From the NCBI RefSeq assembly GCF_003688405.1, contig NZ_REFC01000012.1, forward strand, positions 124,001 to 188,000: a stretch of 64,000 bases of DNA, written 5' to 3'. This document shows, piece after piece, positions 35,775 through 44,458 of this stretch; position 1 is the stretch's first letter, and each line of letters begins with the position of its first letter. This DNA is from Ulvibacter antarcticus (lineage in GTDB: Bacteria; Bacteroidota; Bacteroidia; Flavobacteriales; Flavobacteriaceae). The notes beneath the pieces are model-generated. The model did not search any database. It worked only from the letters and a program-made list of their open reading frames with translations, and was not told where the DNA came from. Made by a program: the position numbers and the translations under genes.

Positions 35775-37739
35775 ATGAAACTAAAAACATTTTTTAAACA
35801 ATGCCATAAGAAGGAAGTGTTTAAAATGTTAACCATTTACGTGGTGTCTTCTTGGCTTATTTTGCAGGTGCTTGCAGTAATTTCCGAGCCGCTGAGTTTA
35901 CCCTCAAAATCGGTGACTTATGCCATTATAACGCTTCTTGTCGTATTTCCGGTGTACGTCTTTTACATCTGGAAGATTAAAGTTGTACCCACTTATATTG
36001 TTCCAGAGGAAACTGATGAAGATGTCGATCAAAAGAAAAAAAAGGAATTTAAAAGGATGTACTTTTCTGTCCTAAGCGTAATTACTGTGATGTGCTTTAT
36101 TTCTGTTAGCTTGATCGTAAATACTAACTTCAGACAAGCTTCTTCAGTAACTAAGGTCAACCAAAGCGATAAAATTGCGGTACTCAAATTCGGAAATAAC
36201 ACCGGAAATCCAGATTTTGATATAGTAAGTAAGATGGCCTCCGATTGGATAATGCATGGAATTACTCAAAATAATGCCGGACAAGTAATCTCTCAGGATG
36301 TGCTCAATGAATACAATGCAGCTCTCAATGTGGATAGTAGCACAGAAGATGTGAATGCATTGGTTAGAAAATATCTCAACCCGAGTAAGATTATTTCCGG
36401 AAATTTTTACTTAAAAAATGGTAAACTCCTCTTTCAAAGCATTCTAAAAGACGGTAAAAATGATACATCTCTCATCGCTTTTGAAGCCGACGAATGTTCT
36501 ACCGATGATGCCTTGGCGTGTATTGACGACCTTAAAGAGTCTATAGTTGGATTTCTAGTCACCGAAGGACGCTCAAAAGAAATGCTGCAGGAAACTCCTC
36601 CCAAATACGATGCCTATAAGTATTTATTAGAAGCAAAAACTAGTGCAACTAATGATGAATATCTGACGCTATTAAACAAGGCAATTGCTGCCGATCCAAG
36701 CTATTTTGAACCCAAAGTACTGAGGGTTGCTCAATATTATAACATGGGGCGTTATGTTCAGGCAGATTCTCTGTTGAGAGCGATACAACCCGATTCACAT
36801 AATAATAAAAGGCAACTAAATATTCTTTCAACCTACAGTGCCTTGCTAAAAGGGAATAACAAAAATGTCTACAATTCAATTTTAAAAGAATATACAATAG
36901 CCCCTTTCGACCTAAAATCAAATAAAAGTGCAATGGTCATAACTATGCAATTTGTGAATCGTCCCAAGGATGTGGCTTCTATTTTTAATGAAATAAAGAT
37001 GGACAGTATTGATCTAAGGAATTGTAAGGATTGTGTCGATAGGGTGTATATCAATAGCTTGGCAGATATTGAATTAAAGAAGTATAACGATGTGATTTCG
37101 ATGCTTGAACCGATTACCTCACCAACAGAAAACACCTTTCTTTTAAAACCGTATTTAATTGCATGTATTCGTGCTGGTCTGAATAGCAAAATAACAACTA
37201 TGCTTAGTAAGATTGGTTTAATGAGTTCTTCGGAAATGCTAGCAGATATAAATTTGCTCTGCGGGAAAGAATATTTGTTATTAGGAAAAGATGAAGCTGC
37301 AAACGACTATTTTAAAAAGGCAGTTGTCGCTGCATCTGAAGCTTCAGATGAAAAAATAAAAGCAGATGCCTTGTTTTACCAACAAGATTTTTCCGAAGCA
37401 AAAAATATATATCAGAAACTCCTTGCAGACAACCCAAAGGACGCGGAGACACTTACTCAATTGGCTATTTGCCAATTCAAAATCGGAATGAAAAATCATG
37501 AAGAAGGGTATCTCGAAAACATTGAATCTTTAAGAGGACCCTATTCCTATGGACAAATTGATTACGCCCTGGCTTGTTATTTTGTGGTCAAAAACGATGA
37601 GGAAAAATTGATTCAGCATTTAATGAAATCGGTGGCTGATGGAAATATTTATACTCCGAGTACTTTCCAAAATGATCCCCGATTTGTGAACTACAAAAAT
37701 TCTGAAGCATTTATAAGGATATTGAATTTTTGGCATTAA
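35775..37739 (+). CDS. Membrane protein with TolB-like domain and TPR repeats
   Basis: 654 residues. The N-terminus EVFKMLTIYVVSSWLILQVLAVI and a second helix (SVTYAIITLLVVFPVYVFYIW) form the two-helix membrane module often found before TolB/FlgO-like domains, and a third helix (MYFSVLSVITVMCFISVSLIV) follows near 95. Then comes KIAVLKFGNNTGNPDFDIVSKM, the TolB N-terminal-like domain, and from about 280 TPR repeats (ALFYQQDFSEAKNIYQKLLADNP). It has no cyclase or kinase domain. As first gene of the caspase/TIR run, it may sense or scaffold (inference). Confidence 0.78.
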   Translation: MKLKTFFKQCHKKEVFKMLTIYVVSSWLILQVLAVISEPLSLPSKSVTYAIITLLVVFPVYVFYIWKIKVVPTYIVPEETDEDVDQKKKKEFKRMYFSVLSVITVMCFISVSLIVNTNFRQASSVTKVNQSDKIAVLKFGNNTGNPDFDIVSKMASDWIMHGITQNNAGQVISQDVLNEYNAALNVDSSTEDVNALVRKYLNPSKIISGNFYLKNGKLLFQSILKDGKNDTSLIAFEADECSTDDALACIDDLKESIVGFLVTEGRSKEMLQETPPKYDAYKYLLEAKTSATNDEYLTLLNKAIAADPSYFEPKVLRVAQYYNMGRYVQADSLLRAIQPDSHNNKRQLNILSTYSALLKGNNKNVYNSILKEYTIAPFDLKSNKSAMVITMQFVNRPKDVASIFNEIKMDSIDLRNCKDCVDRVYINSLADIELKKYNDVISMLEPITSPTENTFLLKPYLIACIRAGLNSKITTMLSKIGLMSSSEMLADINLLCGKEYLLLGKDEAANDYFKKAVVAASEASDEKIKADALFYQQDFSEAKNIYQKLLADNPKDAETLTQLAICQFKIGMKNHEEGYLENIESLRGPYSYGQIDYALACYFVVKNDEEKLIQHLMKSVADGNIYTPSTFQNDPRFVNYKNSEAFIRILNFWH

Positions 37740-37790
37740 AATATTTCTAACACCATTGAGATGGCGATTAAGACAAACGAAGTTTAATTT

Positions 37791-40019
37791 ATGAATAAAC
37801 TAAAAAATGCATACGCAATTCTCATCGGAGTAGGTCATGACCTTCCTGAAAGTGTGGTGGATGCAACCGCTATTTATAAGATCCTTAGTGACAAAAAGAT
37901 TTCAGGATATAAAAAGAAGAACATCACCCTTCTTACCGAAAAAAATGCAATTAGAGGAAATATATTAAAAGCCTTAGACAATCTCATTGAGAATGCCGAT
38001 GAAGATGCTACTGTTTTTATTTTCTATAGTGGTCATGGGGGCACGTATACCGATAATGATCTTATTGCTAGTAGCGGAAAAGGTACCCCAAAACCGGAAG
38101 ATGAAAACATTAGACGCTACTTTTTTCAACCCAATGATTGTACAATCGAAAATTTTCAACAGACTTGGGTAAAGGCAGAAGAAGTAAGAGATAAAATACA
38201 ACAGCTTAGGTCCAAACGCCTCATTTTTTTTATGGATTGTTGCCATGCAGAAGGTATGACAAAGACGACTCCTGGAACAACTTCCAAAAAAGAAGGTGAA
38301 GATCCTGTTGGTTTGGCCCAACATGTAGATGAGGGTAGGGGAATATCGATCTTAACATCCTGCCGGGCAGATGAAAAGTCATATATCCTTCCAGATGATA
38401 AAAACAGTCTCTTTACAACCTGCCTAATCGAAGCCCTTAAAGGGAAAAATCGTTCCTATTTCGATGAGCCTTATGTGCGTATGACCGATGTGATCAATTA
38501 TTTAATGAAGCATGTGCCCAATCGTAAGCCCGAACAACGACCTTTTGTTAATATTCAGATGTACGATAATTTCGTTTTAAGTCGGTTGCCTAAAAAAAAG
38601 CTTCATAAACTAAAAGCTTCTACTGAAAAGTTAAATAAAAGGGGTAAAGCTGTTAAAAAAGAGCTGGTTACCGTTTTTAGAAAACAAGAGAATAACAATA
38701 ACGCCTTGCTTTTTGTTCATGGTTTTTCTGGCGAATCTACCAACACCTTCGATTCGATGCAGTCACTAATTCAAGAAGATGACAGTATGAAAGGATGGGA
38801 TATGTATCCATTAGGCTATACCGGGAGTATTGATCCTAAATTTGGGAAGGGGATTTGGGCATCTGTAGCCGATATTGAAAAGACAGCCGATAACCTGGCT
38901 GCTGCAATGACTTATAAATACAGTACATATAAGCGGTTTGCTATAGTTGCACATAGTCTTGGTGGATTGGCCGTACAAACTGCTGTTTTGTCTCTTCCAA
39001 AAGAGGTGATTAATAAAATTAGCCATGTCATTCTCTTCGGAACTCCTAGCAATGGTATTCTTAATAAAGGAGTATCTAAAAAAATTGACACTCGCTGGAA
39101 AGAGCTTCGAAAATCAAAACCTTTCATAAAAAAACTCAGAATAGACTGGAATAAAGCATTTTCCGAAGCGCTACCCTTTAAAATGAAGGTGGTGTCCGGA
39201 ACCAACGATAAAGATATATTAGCGGCTACTATTTTTAAACCCTTCAATAAAGAGCAACGAGTTACCGTATCAGGCGATCACTTTGATATGGTACAACCCG
39301 ATTCGGTAGAAAATGACAGCTACCAATTGGTTATTACGACCTTGAACGACAATGCATTCTATAATAAATATACTAATCAGGAGGAAATCGGTAATTTATT
39401 AGGCAAACACAAAGAAGTGATAACCAAACTCTTGCCTGAAAAAAATACGCTCACTGAAAATGGATTAAAACAACTATTATTTGCTTTGGAAGGGATGGAT
39501 CGAAACGACGAAGTAATGGAACTGTTGCTTCAGCATCCTCTTGCAAAGAACAAAAGTGATCTTCTTGGAATAATGGGAGGCAGGCTTAAACGTAAATTTT
39601 TACAGGCATTTCAAGAGTCTGATGGAAGAAAATCAAAAGAATATTACAGCAAAGGTCTTGAAATCGCTATAAAAAAGAACGATCTCGGACAAATTTATTA
39701 TCTAGCTATCAACCTCGCTTTTTTAAGTTTGGTTTACGAAGGGGATAAGGCCACAATGAAGGAATATGCTTCAATGGCTTTGAAAGCAACAGAAAGTGAC
39801 GTTTTTAATAGTTTATGGAAAAATGCAACCATCGCAGAGGCAAATATGTATTTAGGAAATTTTGAAAAGGCAAAAAAATACTACGAAATGACAGCTGCAT
39901 CTGCGGGGGTTCGTGAAAAGATTTCGATACACACAAATGCGTATATGGCATATAGCTCCTTGATGCATACAGAAGATGATGAATTTATTTTATTTCTGAA
40001 GACAAAATTTCTATCTTAA
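37791..40019 (+). CDS. Caspase-like protease fused to alpha/beta hydrolase and TPR-like domain
   Basis: 742 residues in three parts. 1-265: C14 caspase/metacaspase fold with His82 (FYSGHGG) and Cys151 (FFMDCCHAEG), then SCRADEKSY and FTTCLIEAL. 300-510: alpha/beta hydrolase with oxyanion motif LFVHGFSGES, nucleophile Ser389 (VAHSLGGLAV) and His497 (SGDHFDMV). 530-742: alpha-helical, TPR-like (ALEGMDRNDEVMELLL, YYSKGLEIAIKKNDLGQIYY). A protease that could be activated by oligomerisation linked to a lipase/esterase fits a death effector. It starts 51 bases after the TolB/TPR gene and precedes the small gene at 40024 by 4 bases. Confidence 0.85.
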   Translation: MNKLKNAYAILIGVGHDLPESVVDATAIYKILSDKKISGYKKKNITLLTEKNAIRGNILKALDNLIENADEDATVFIFYSGHGGTYTDNDLIASSGKGTPKPEDENIRRYFFQPNDCTIENFQQTWVKAEEVRDKIQQLRSKRLIFFMDCCHAEGMTKTTPGTTSKKEGEDPVGLAQHVDEGRGISILTSCRADEKSYILPDDKNSLFTTCLIEALKGKNRSYFDEPYVRMTDVINYLMKHVPNRKPEQRPFVNIQMYDNFVLSRLPKKKLHKLKASTEKLNKRGKAVKKELVTVFRKQENNNNALLFVHGFSGESTNTFDSMQSLIQEDDSMKGWDMYPLGYTGSIDPKFGKGIWASVADIEKTADNLAAAMTYKYSTYKRFAIVAHSLGGLAVQTAVLSLPKEVINKISHVILFGTPSNGILNKGVSKKIDTRWKELRKSKPFIKKLRIDWNKAFSEALPFKMKVVSGTNDKDILAATIFKPFNKEQRVTVSGDHFDMVQPDSVENDSYQLVITTLNDNAFYNKYTNQEEIGNLLGKHKEVITKLLPEKNTLTENGLKQLLFALEGMDRNDEVMELLLQHPLAKNKSDLLGIMGGRLKRKFLQAFQESDGRKSKEYYSKGLEIAIKKNDLGQIYYLAINLAFLSLVYEGDKATMKEYASMALKATESDVFNSLWKNATIAEANMYLGNFEKAKKYYEMTAASAGVREKISIHTNAYMAYSSLMHTEDDEFILFLKTKFLS

Positions 40020-40023
40020 TAGA

Positions 40024-40254
40024 ATGAAAAGAATTAGTCAAAAATCCAAATTAAATCTGGAATTCCAGAAGGCTGTTAAAAAGCCTATAGAAATAGAATG
40101 CTATCAGATGCAGGAAGCCTTTGAAGTAGAGAGCATGGAAGGTTTGGTGAAGGGAAAAAAAGGAGATTGGTTAATGAAGGGAATTAAAGGCGAATTGTAT
40201 GTCTGTGACAGGGAGATTTTTGAAGCTACTTATAACTTAAAATCCTCATCGTAA
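40024..40254 (+). CDS. Small protein resembling phage-type KPxxIE/GDW domain
   Basis: 76 residues. The pattern KKPIEIECYQM, then KGDWLMKGIKGELYVCDREIFEATY matches a short domain common in phage and prophage proteins (KPVxIEAxQ ... GDWIxxGxxGExYPCxxDIFExTY). Function unknown. It is locked between the caspase-hydrolase gene and the first TIR gene, so it may be a regulatory or inhibitor subunit or a phage-derived sensor (inference). Confidence 0.68.
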   Translation: MKRISQKSKLNLEFQKAVKKPIEIECYQMQEAFEVESMEGLVKGKKGDWLMKGIKGELYVCDREIFEATYNLKSSS

Positions 40255-40327
40255 AGAACTAACGCAAATAATTTGTAAATTACTACAGAATTCCCCAAGA
40301 TAAACAACTAACTAATCTAGAGTTTAT

Positions 40328-41482
40328 ATGAGTTCGGAGACGATTTTTTTTAGTTATTCCAGAGACGATTCTGAATTTGTTCTCAATCTTGCAAAGAATC
40401 TGCGTAAAGCAGGCGCCGGTATATGGCTGGACCAATTAGACATTGAAGCAGGCACACGATGGGACAGTTCGATAGAGCGTGCGCTAAACAAGTCCAACAC
40501 ACTCTTGGTAATCTTAAGTGATACATCAGTGGTCTCTCATAATGTATTGGATGAAGTGTCATTTGCCCTTGAAGAGAATAAAAAGGTAGTTCCTGTACTA
40601 TTGGAAGAATGTGATATTCCATTCCGACTAAGAAGGCTTCAGTACGCGGATTTTACAAAAGATCATAAAACAGGGATTGCAACTTTAATTAGGGCATTGA
40701 ATCTGGATGAAAATGTAGCGTTAAAATTAGCAGACGTCGCTATTGATGACCCTTCCGAAGCTAAAAAAGTAAAACAAGAAACAAAAAAAGAGGAGAAGAA
40801 AAAACAGGCGCCCAAGATTGAAAAAGTGGAGGAAAAGCAACCTGTACAGCCACCGCAAAACATCCAACAACCACCGAAAACGCATTATAATCCACCGCCA
40901 CAGAGAAAAAGTAGTAATTCTGTTTCATATCTAATAGGAGGAATAGTTCTTGGAGGCATAGGGCTTTTAGTATTAGTGATTATTGGCGTTGCTTATAATT
41001 ATGATGACACCAAAGACCTGCCTTATGACCCCGACCCATATAATTATGTGATAGATGATGGTTCCGATCTGGACCCTAGTGGAAGCACAACCCTTTCACA
41101 ACATGACAAGGATTGGAATACTGCGTTGAACACCAATAGCTTACAAGGGTATATGGATTTCCTCTATATCTATGGAAAAAACACAAGTCATTATAAGGAG
41201 GTCTATACAAATATCTACTCGTTTTTACCCAATCAGGCATACGCCATGTATGGACTAAACAACGTGGAACGGTATTATGACAAAGTACTGTATTATCTGC
41301 CGGCTACTTTGGAAACTATGCCAATGATAGACGATATTATCTCACCAAGTTTTGCTACTCAATTATCTTCTGATGTCTATTATAATTGGAATGGAGTGAG
41401 TATTCAACCCGGACATCGACTGGTAGTTCTAGATGTTTTTGTAGACGATTCTAATGTTGTATGGACAAAGGTGAGGTATTAA
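40328..41482 (+). CDS. TIR-domain membrane protein 1
   Basis: 384 residues. TIR domain at 1-125 (ETIFFSYSRDDSEFVLNLAK, IWLDQLDIEAGTRWDSSIERA, LLVILSDTSVVS) with the probable catalytic Glu76 in NVLDEVSFALE. A Lys/Glu- and Pro-rich linker (140-198), then one transmembrane helix (201-223), then a C-terminal part with one repeat unit (DWNTALNTNSLQGYMDFL) and a beta-rich end closing in TKVRY. TIR domains of this type cleave NAD or make cyclic-ADPR signals. The topology puts TIR in the cytosol and the C-terminus outside. Confidence 0.85.
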   Translation: MSSETIFFSYSRDDSEFVLNLAKNLRKAGAGIWLDQLDIEAGTRWDSSIERALNKSNTLLVILSDTSVVSHNVLDEVSFALEENKKVVPVLLEECDIPFRLRRLQYADFTKDHKTGIATLIRALNLDENVALKLADVAIDDPSEAKKVKQETKKEEKKKQAPKIEKVEEKQPVQPPQNIQQPPKTHYNPPPQRKSSNSVSYLIGGIVLGGIGLLVLVIIGVAYNYDDTKDLPYDPDPYNYVIDDGSDLDPSGSTTLSQHDKDWNTALNTNSLQGYMDFLYIYGKNTSHYKEVYTNIYSFLPNQAYAMYGLNNVERYYDKVLYYLPATLETMPMIDDIISPSFATQLSSDVYYNWNGVSIQPGHRLVVLDVFVDDSNVVWTKVRY

Positions 41483-41539
41483 CACCATTCAATTTCTGTA
41501 TAGTAATATTTAAAAGCTCAACTAATTAAAACTAAAATA

Positions 41540-42553
41540 ATGTCCAAACCGAAAATTTTTGTCAGCTATTCGAGAGCCGATACGGAATATGTTTCAAAGC
41601 TTGTAGTCGATCTTAGAGCTAAAGGCTTCGACGTTTGGTTCGACAAGAATATTGTTGGCGGAAATGAATGGGACAATACGCTTGAAGCGGAAATTCAAAA
41701 GTCAGATGTTATGGTCCTTATTCTTTCGGCTGCTTCGGTGGCATCCGAAAACGTCAAGGATGAGATGTCTTATGCGATGAGTTTAGACAAAAGTGTAAAT
41801 CCCATTAAAATAGAAGAATGTACAATTCCCATGCGACTGGCTCGTAAACAGTATACCGATTTCACTGTAATGGGCTATGAACAGGGAATAACGCGTCTTG
41901 TAAATGACATTCGCCATAACTTAAATATGGATCCGGGACCGTCTTCTCCTATTAAGCCGGTAAAAACTGTACAATCAAAAGTGCCTCAGTCCTCCAAAGC
42001 TGCCAAATCGAGTAAAATGCCAATTTATATTGTCGGAGCTGTTGTTGTTATCGCCTTACTTCTTTATATTACAGGTGTTTTTGGTGGGGATGTTGATGGC
42101 GATCTTAACGACAGCCAGTTTGCGACAGAAAATTCTAATGCCAATTTTGAAAGTTGGGATGACGCAGTTAAATCAAGATCTATTGAAGGTTATGTAGATT
42201 ATATTAAACAGCACGGATTAGACGACGTTCATTATGAAGATGCGCAGGACGCCATTAATAGTATTATGGGGAAAGAGGGCATAATTACGTATAAAGATCC
42301 TAATAATAAGGTTTACCTCAGTAAGGTGCTCTATTCCACTAACCAAAGTGAACTGGAATTTGGTAATGATGACGGTTTAGCTCCAAATGGAGATGATATT
42401 TTAATCGTCAATGAGGATCTGGAGGTCTTCGGAAAGGATTCCGGACAGTTAATACCAGGAGAAATACTGTATAGTGACCAGATGGTTCGAGTAATAGAAG
42501 TAACCAAAACAGAGGATAATTATATTTTTATCTACGTTGCTTATTCGAAATAA
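41540..42553 (+). CDS. TIR-domain membrane protein 2
   Basis: 337 residues. TIR domain at 1-128 beginning PKIFVSYSRADTEYVSKL with Glu75 in NVKDEMSYAM; a short linker; one transmembrane helix (161-181); then one repeat unit (WDDAVKSRSIEGYVDYIKQHG) and a beta-rich domain (NGDDILIVNEDLEVFGKD, GQLIPGEILYSDQMVRVIEV) ending in YVAYSK. About 90 of its first 107 residues equal those of TIR protein 3, so the two TIR domains are recent duplicates. The C-terminal sensor parts differ strongly. Confidence 0.87.
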   Translation: MSKPKIFVSYSRADTEYVSKLVVDLRAKGFDVWFDKNIVGGNEWDNTLEAEIQKSDVMVLILSAASVASENVKDEMSYAMSLDKSVNPIKIEECTIPMRLARKQYTDFTVMGYEQGITRLVNDIRHNLNMDPGPSSPIKPVKTVQSKVPQSSKAAKSSKMPIYIVGAVVVIALLLYITGVFGGDVDGDLNDSQFATENSNANFESWDDAVKSRSIEGYVDYIKQHGLDDVHYEDAQDAINSIMGKEGIITYKDPNNKVYLSKVLYSTNQSELEFGNDDGLAPNGDDILIVNEDLEVFGKDSGQLIPGEILYSDQMVRVIEVTKTEDNYIFIYVAYSK

Positions 42554-42846
42554 GATTATTAATAATTGCTTTTTCTTCGGAAGGATTTATGTTCTTTAAA
42601 TGCTTCGGAAAAGCTTGTATCTTATCTGAAACATTGTCGTGCTAGTAAATTTTAGCGAACCAATATTCTGAAGAGATTCATTCGTTTCAAAATAAAAAAA
42701 CAATTTAATATGAAGGGGCAACGAGGCGTCAATACCAAAGAAAAGTGATGTGACTACACCCATGTAAACTATAAAAAATCAAGGTGTTATACTAAATCGT
42801 TTCAATAATAAGCCACAGAAAAAGAAACTAACTAATTTTATAAAAA
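42554..42846. other. Gene-free spacer between TIR genes 2 and 3
   Basis: 293 bases, AT-rich. It contains CTTCGGAA twice (near 42577 and 42603) and no ORF longer than about 12 codons starting at ATG. It could hold a separate promoter for TIR gene 3, but no exact TAnnTTTG box is seen near the start. Confidence 0.5.
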
Positions 42847-44202
42847 ATGTCCAAACCAAAAATATTTGTAAGCTATTCAAGGGCAGATACAGATTATGTT
42901 TCCAGACTAGTAGAAGATTTAAGAACCAATGGATTTGATGTTTGGTTCGATGCCAATATTCGTACCGGAAATGAATGGGACAATACACTTGAAGCTGAAA
43001 TTAAAAAGGCCGATGTCATGGTTCTTATTCTTTCAGCTACTTCGGTGGACTCAGAAAACGTAAAGGATGAAATGTCCTATGCTATGAACCTTGATAAATT
43101 TGTGAATCCCATTAAAATAGAAGAATGTGATATCCCCATGAGATTGGCAAGACGGCAATACGTCGACTTTAATACTATGGGATATGCAGATGGATTGGAC
43201 CGACTTATTGTAGATATTAACTATCAGGTGAAAGGAAAGGAGCATTCAAAATCTAATCCGGCGGTTGGGGAGGTAAAAAATGATCCGGTCAAGAAAGAAA
43301 CTAAAGCACCGGTAGCTGCTCCATCAAAGTTAGCTTCTGAAAGCAAAGTAAGTCCGGCCGGAACTACTAGTTCGTCGACTGCTTCCAAAACCCTCCCACA
43401 GAAGAAAAACAGTCTGCTTTATTATATCGCCGGCGGAATTGCATTAGTGTTAGTAGGTGTTTTTGTTGTTCCGAAGTTATTGCCCGACAATGATAAAAAT
43501 GCCTTCGATATCGCCATGTCTCAAGATACCAAAGGAGCTTACGAAACGTATTTAAGCACCTATGCTCAAGGAAAATTCGCCTTGCAAGCTCGGGATAGTG
43601 TAGATAGTAAGGTAAATAAAGTACGCGCTGCCGAATCGATTCGATTGATTCAAGAAGAAGAAACACAATGGGTCAAGACAACGCAAGAAGGAGATAAAAT
43701 AGCTTATGAGATCTATATTCGGGATTATCGGGAGGGACGTTATGTGAATCAGGCTTTAGACAGCATTCAGAAACTGGAAAAAGATGCTGCAAATATTGCC
43801 AAAGACAATGCTAATTGGGCGATTGTTAAGAATAAAAATAATGTATCAGATTACCTCGCATATTATATGGATCCCAATGTGATAGGACTTCATAAAGACG
43901 ACGCCAAAGCAAAAGTTGCCGAGATAGGAAATACAGGATATTTGTACTATGGACGTAGAAATGGAGATAAAGCTTCAAATGATAGAATGTTTAACGTGAT
44001 TTGCTGCGGTGGTTCTGAAGTAATGGATGACAAAATTCCTGCGACTGGTGATATTTTAATGACCTTGGAGAGTCGCTATACCTATAGAGATATAAAAACG
44101 AGAACTAAAACAGGAAAACTAGTGGAGAAGGGAAAAAGAGCATTTGTTACAGGTGTAAAAGCATCGGCAGATAATTCCATAATAGTGAAGGTACTTTACT
44201 GA
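42847..44202 (+). CDS. TIR-domain membrane protein 3
   Basis: 451 residues. TIR domain 1-128 (Glu75 in NVKDEMSYAM), Ala/Ser/Lys linker to about 188, one transmembrane helix (190-208), then three copies of the helical repeat (FDIAMSQDTKGAYETYLSTY; WVKTTQEGDKIAYEIYIRDY; WAIVKNKNNVSDYLAYYM) and the beta-rich end (ATGDILMTLESRYTYRD, GKRAFVTGVKAS) closing IIVKVLY. Same plan as proteins 1 and 2 with more repeats. The 293-base gap before it holds two copies of CTTCGGAA and no gene. Confidence 0.87.
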   Translation: MSKPKIFVSYSRADTDYVSRLVEDLRTNGFDVWFDANIRTGNEWDNTLEAEIKKADVMVLILSATSVDSENVKDEMSYAMNLDKFVNPIKIEECDIPMRLARRQYVDFNTMGYADGLDRLIVDINYQVKGKEHSKSNPAVGEVKNDPVKKETKAPVAAPSKLASESKVSPAGTTSSSTASKTLPQKKNSLLYYIAGGIALVLVGVFVVPKLLPDNDKNAFDIAMSQDTKGAYETYLSTYAQGKFALQARDSVDSKVNKVRAAESIRLIQEEETQWVKTTQEGDKIAYEIYIRDYREGRYVNQALDSIQKLEKDAANIAKDNANWAIVKNKNNVSDYLAYYMDPNVIGLHKDDAKAKVAEIGNTGYLYYGRRNGDKASNDRMFNVICCGGSEVMDDKIPATGDILMTLESRYTYRDIKTRTKTGKLVEKGKRAFVTGVKASADNSIIVKVLY

Positions 44203-44349
44203 TTTAGCTTCGGAAGGATATATGTTTTTTTTGTACTTCGGAAGGATACGTATATCTTCTGAAGCATACTCGTGAATTTAAAATTCGGTAAATCAGTATA
44301 CTGAGTACATTTTTTGCTTCAGAATTGAAAATAAATCTAATTCAATTTG

Positions 44350-44357
44350 TATCTTTA
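44350..44357 (+). promoter_or_regulatory. Possible -7 box TATCTTTA of the EF-G-like gene
   Basis: Seven of eight to TAnnTTTG. It implies a leader of about 95 bases before the ATG at 44459, unusually long for this genome. Confidence 0.4.
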
Positions 44358-44360
44358 AGT

Positions 44361-44458
44361 TGGAGATATAGCTCCATCGGGAATGTTTGTGGTCCCAAAC
44401 AATCCATTCCGAAGAATCATAAAAACTGAATACCAACGCTCCGTTCTAAGGAGTAGCG
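44361..44458 (+). promoter_or_regulatory. Structured leader with Shine-Dalgarno-like site before the EF-G paralogue
   Basis: Three successive hairpins can form: TGGAG/CTCCA (44361-44365, 44372-44376); GGAATG/CATTCC (44380-44385, 44405-44410) enclosing TTTG/CAAA (44386-44389, 44396-44399); and CTCC/GGAG (44439-44442, 44450-44453). The last stem contains AAGGAG at 44448-44453, five bases before ATG 44459, an SD-like site rare in Bacteroidota, which the hairpin would hide. This looks like leader control of translation. Confidence 0.5.

Noticed and set aside
40024-40254. Prophage remnant
   Set aside because: Only this one phage-like domain is present; neighbours are signalling genes in the same operon-like run.
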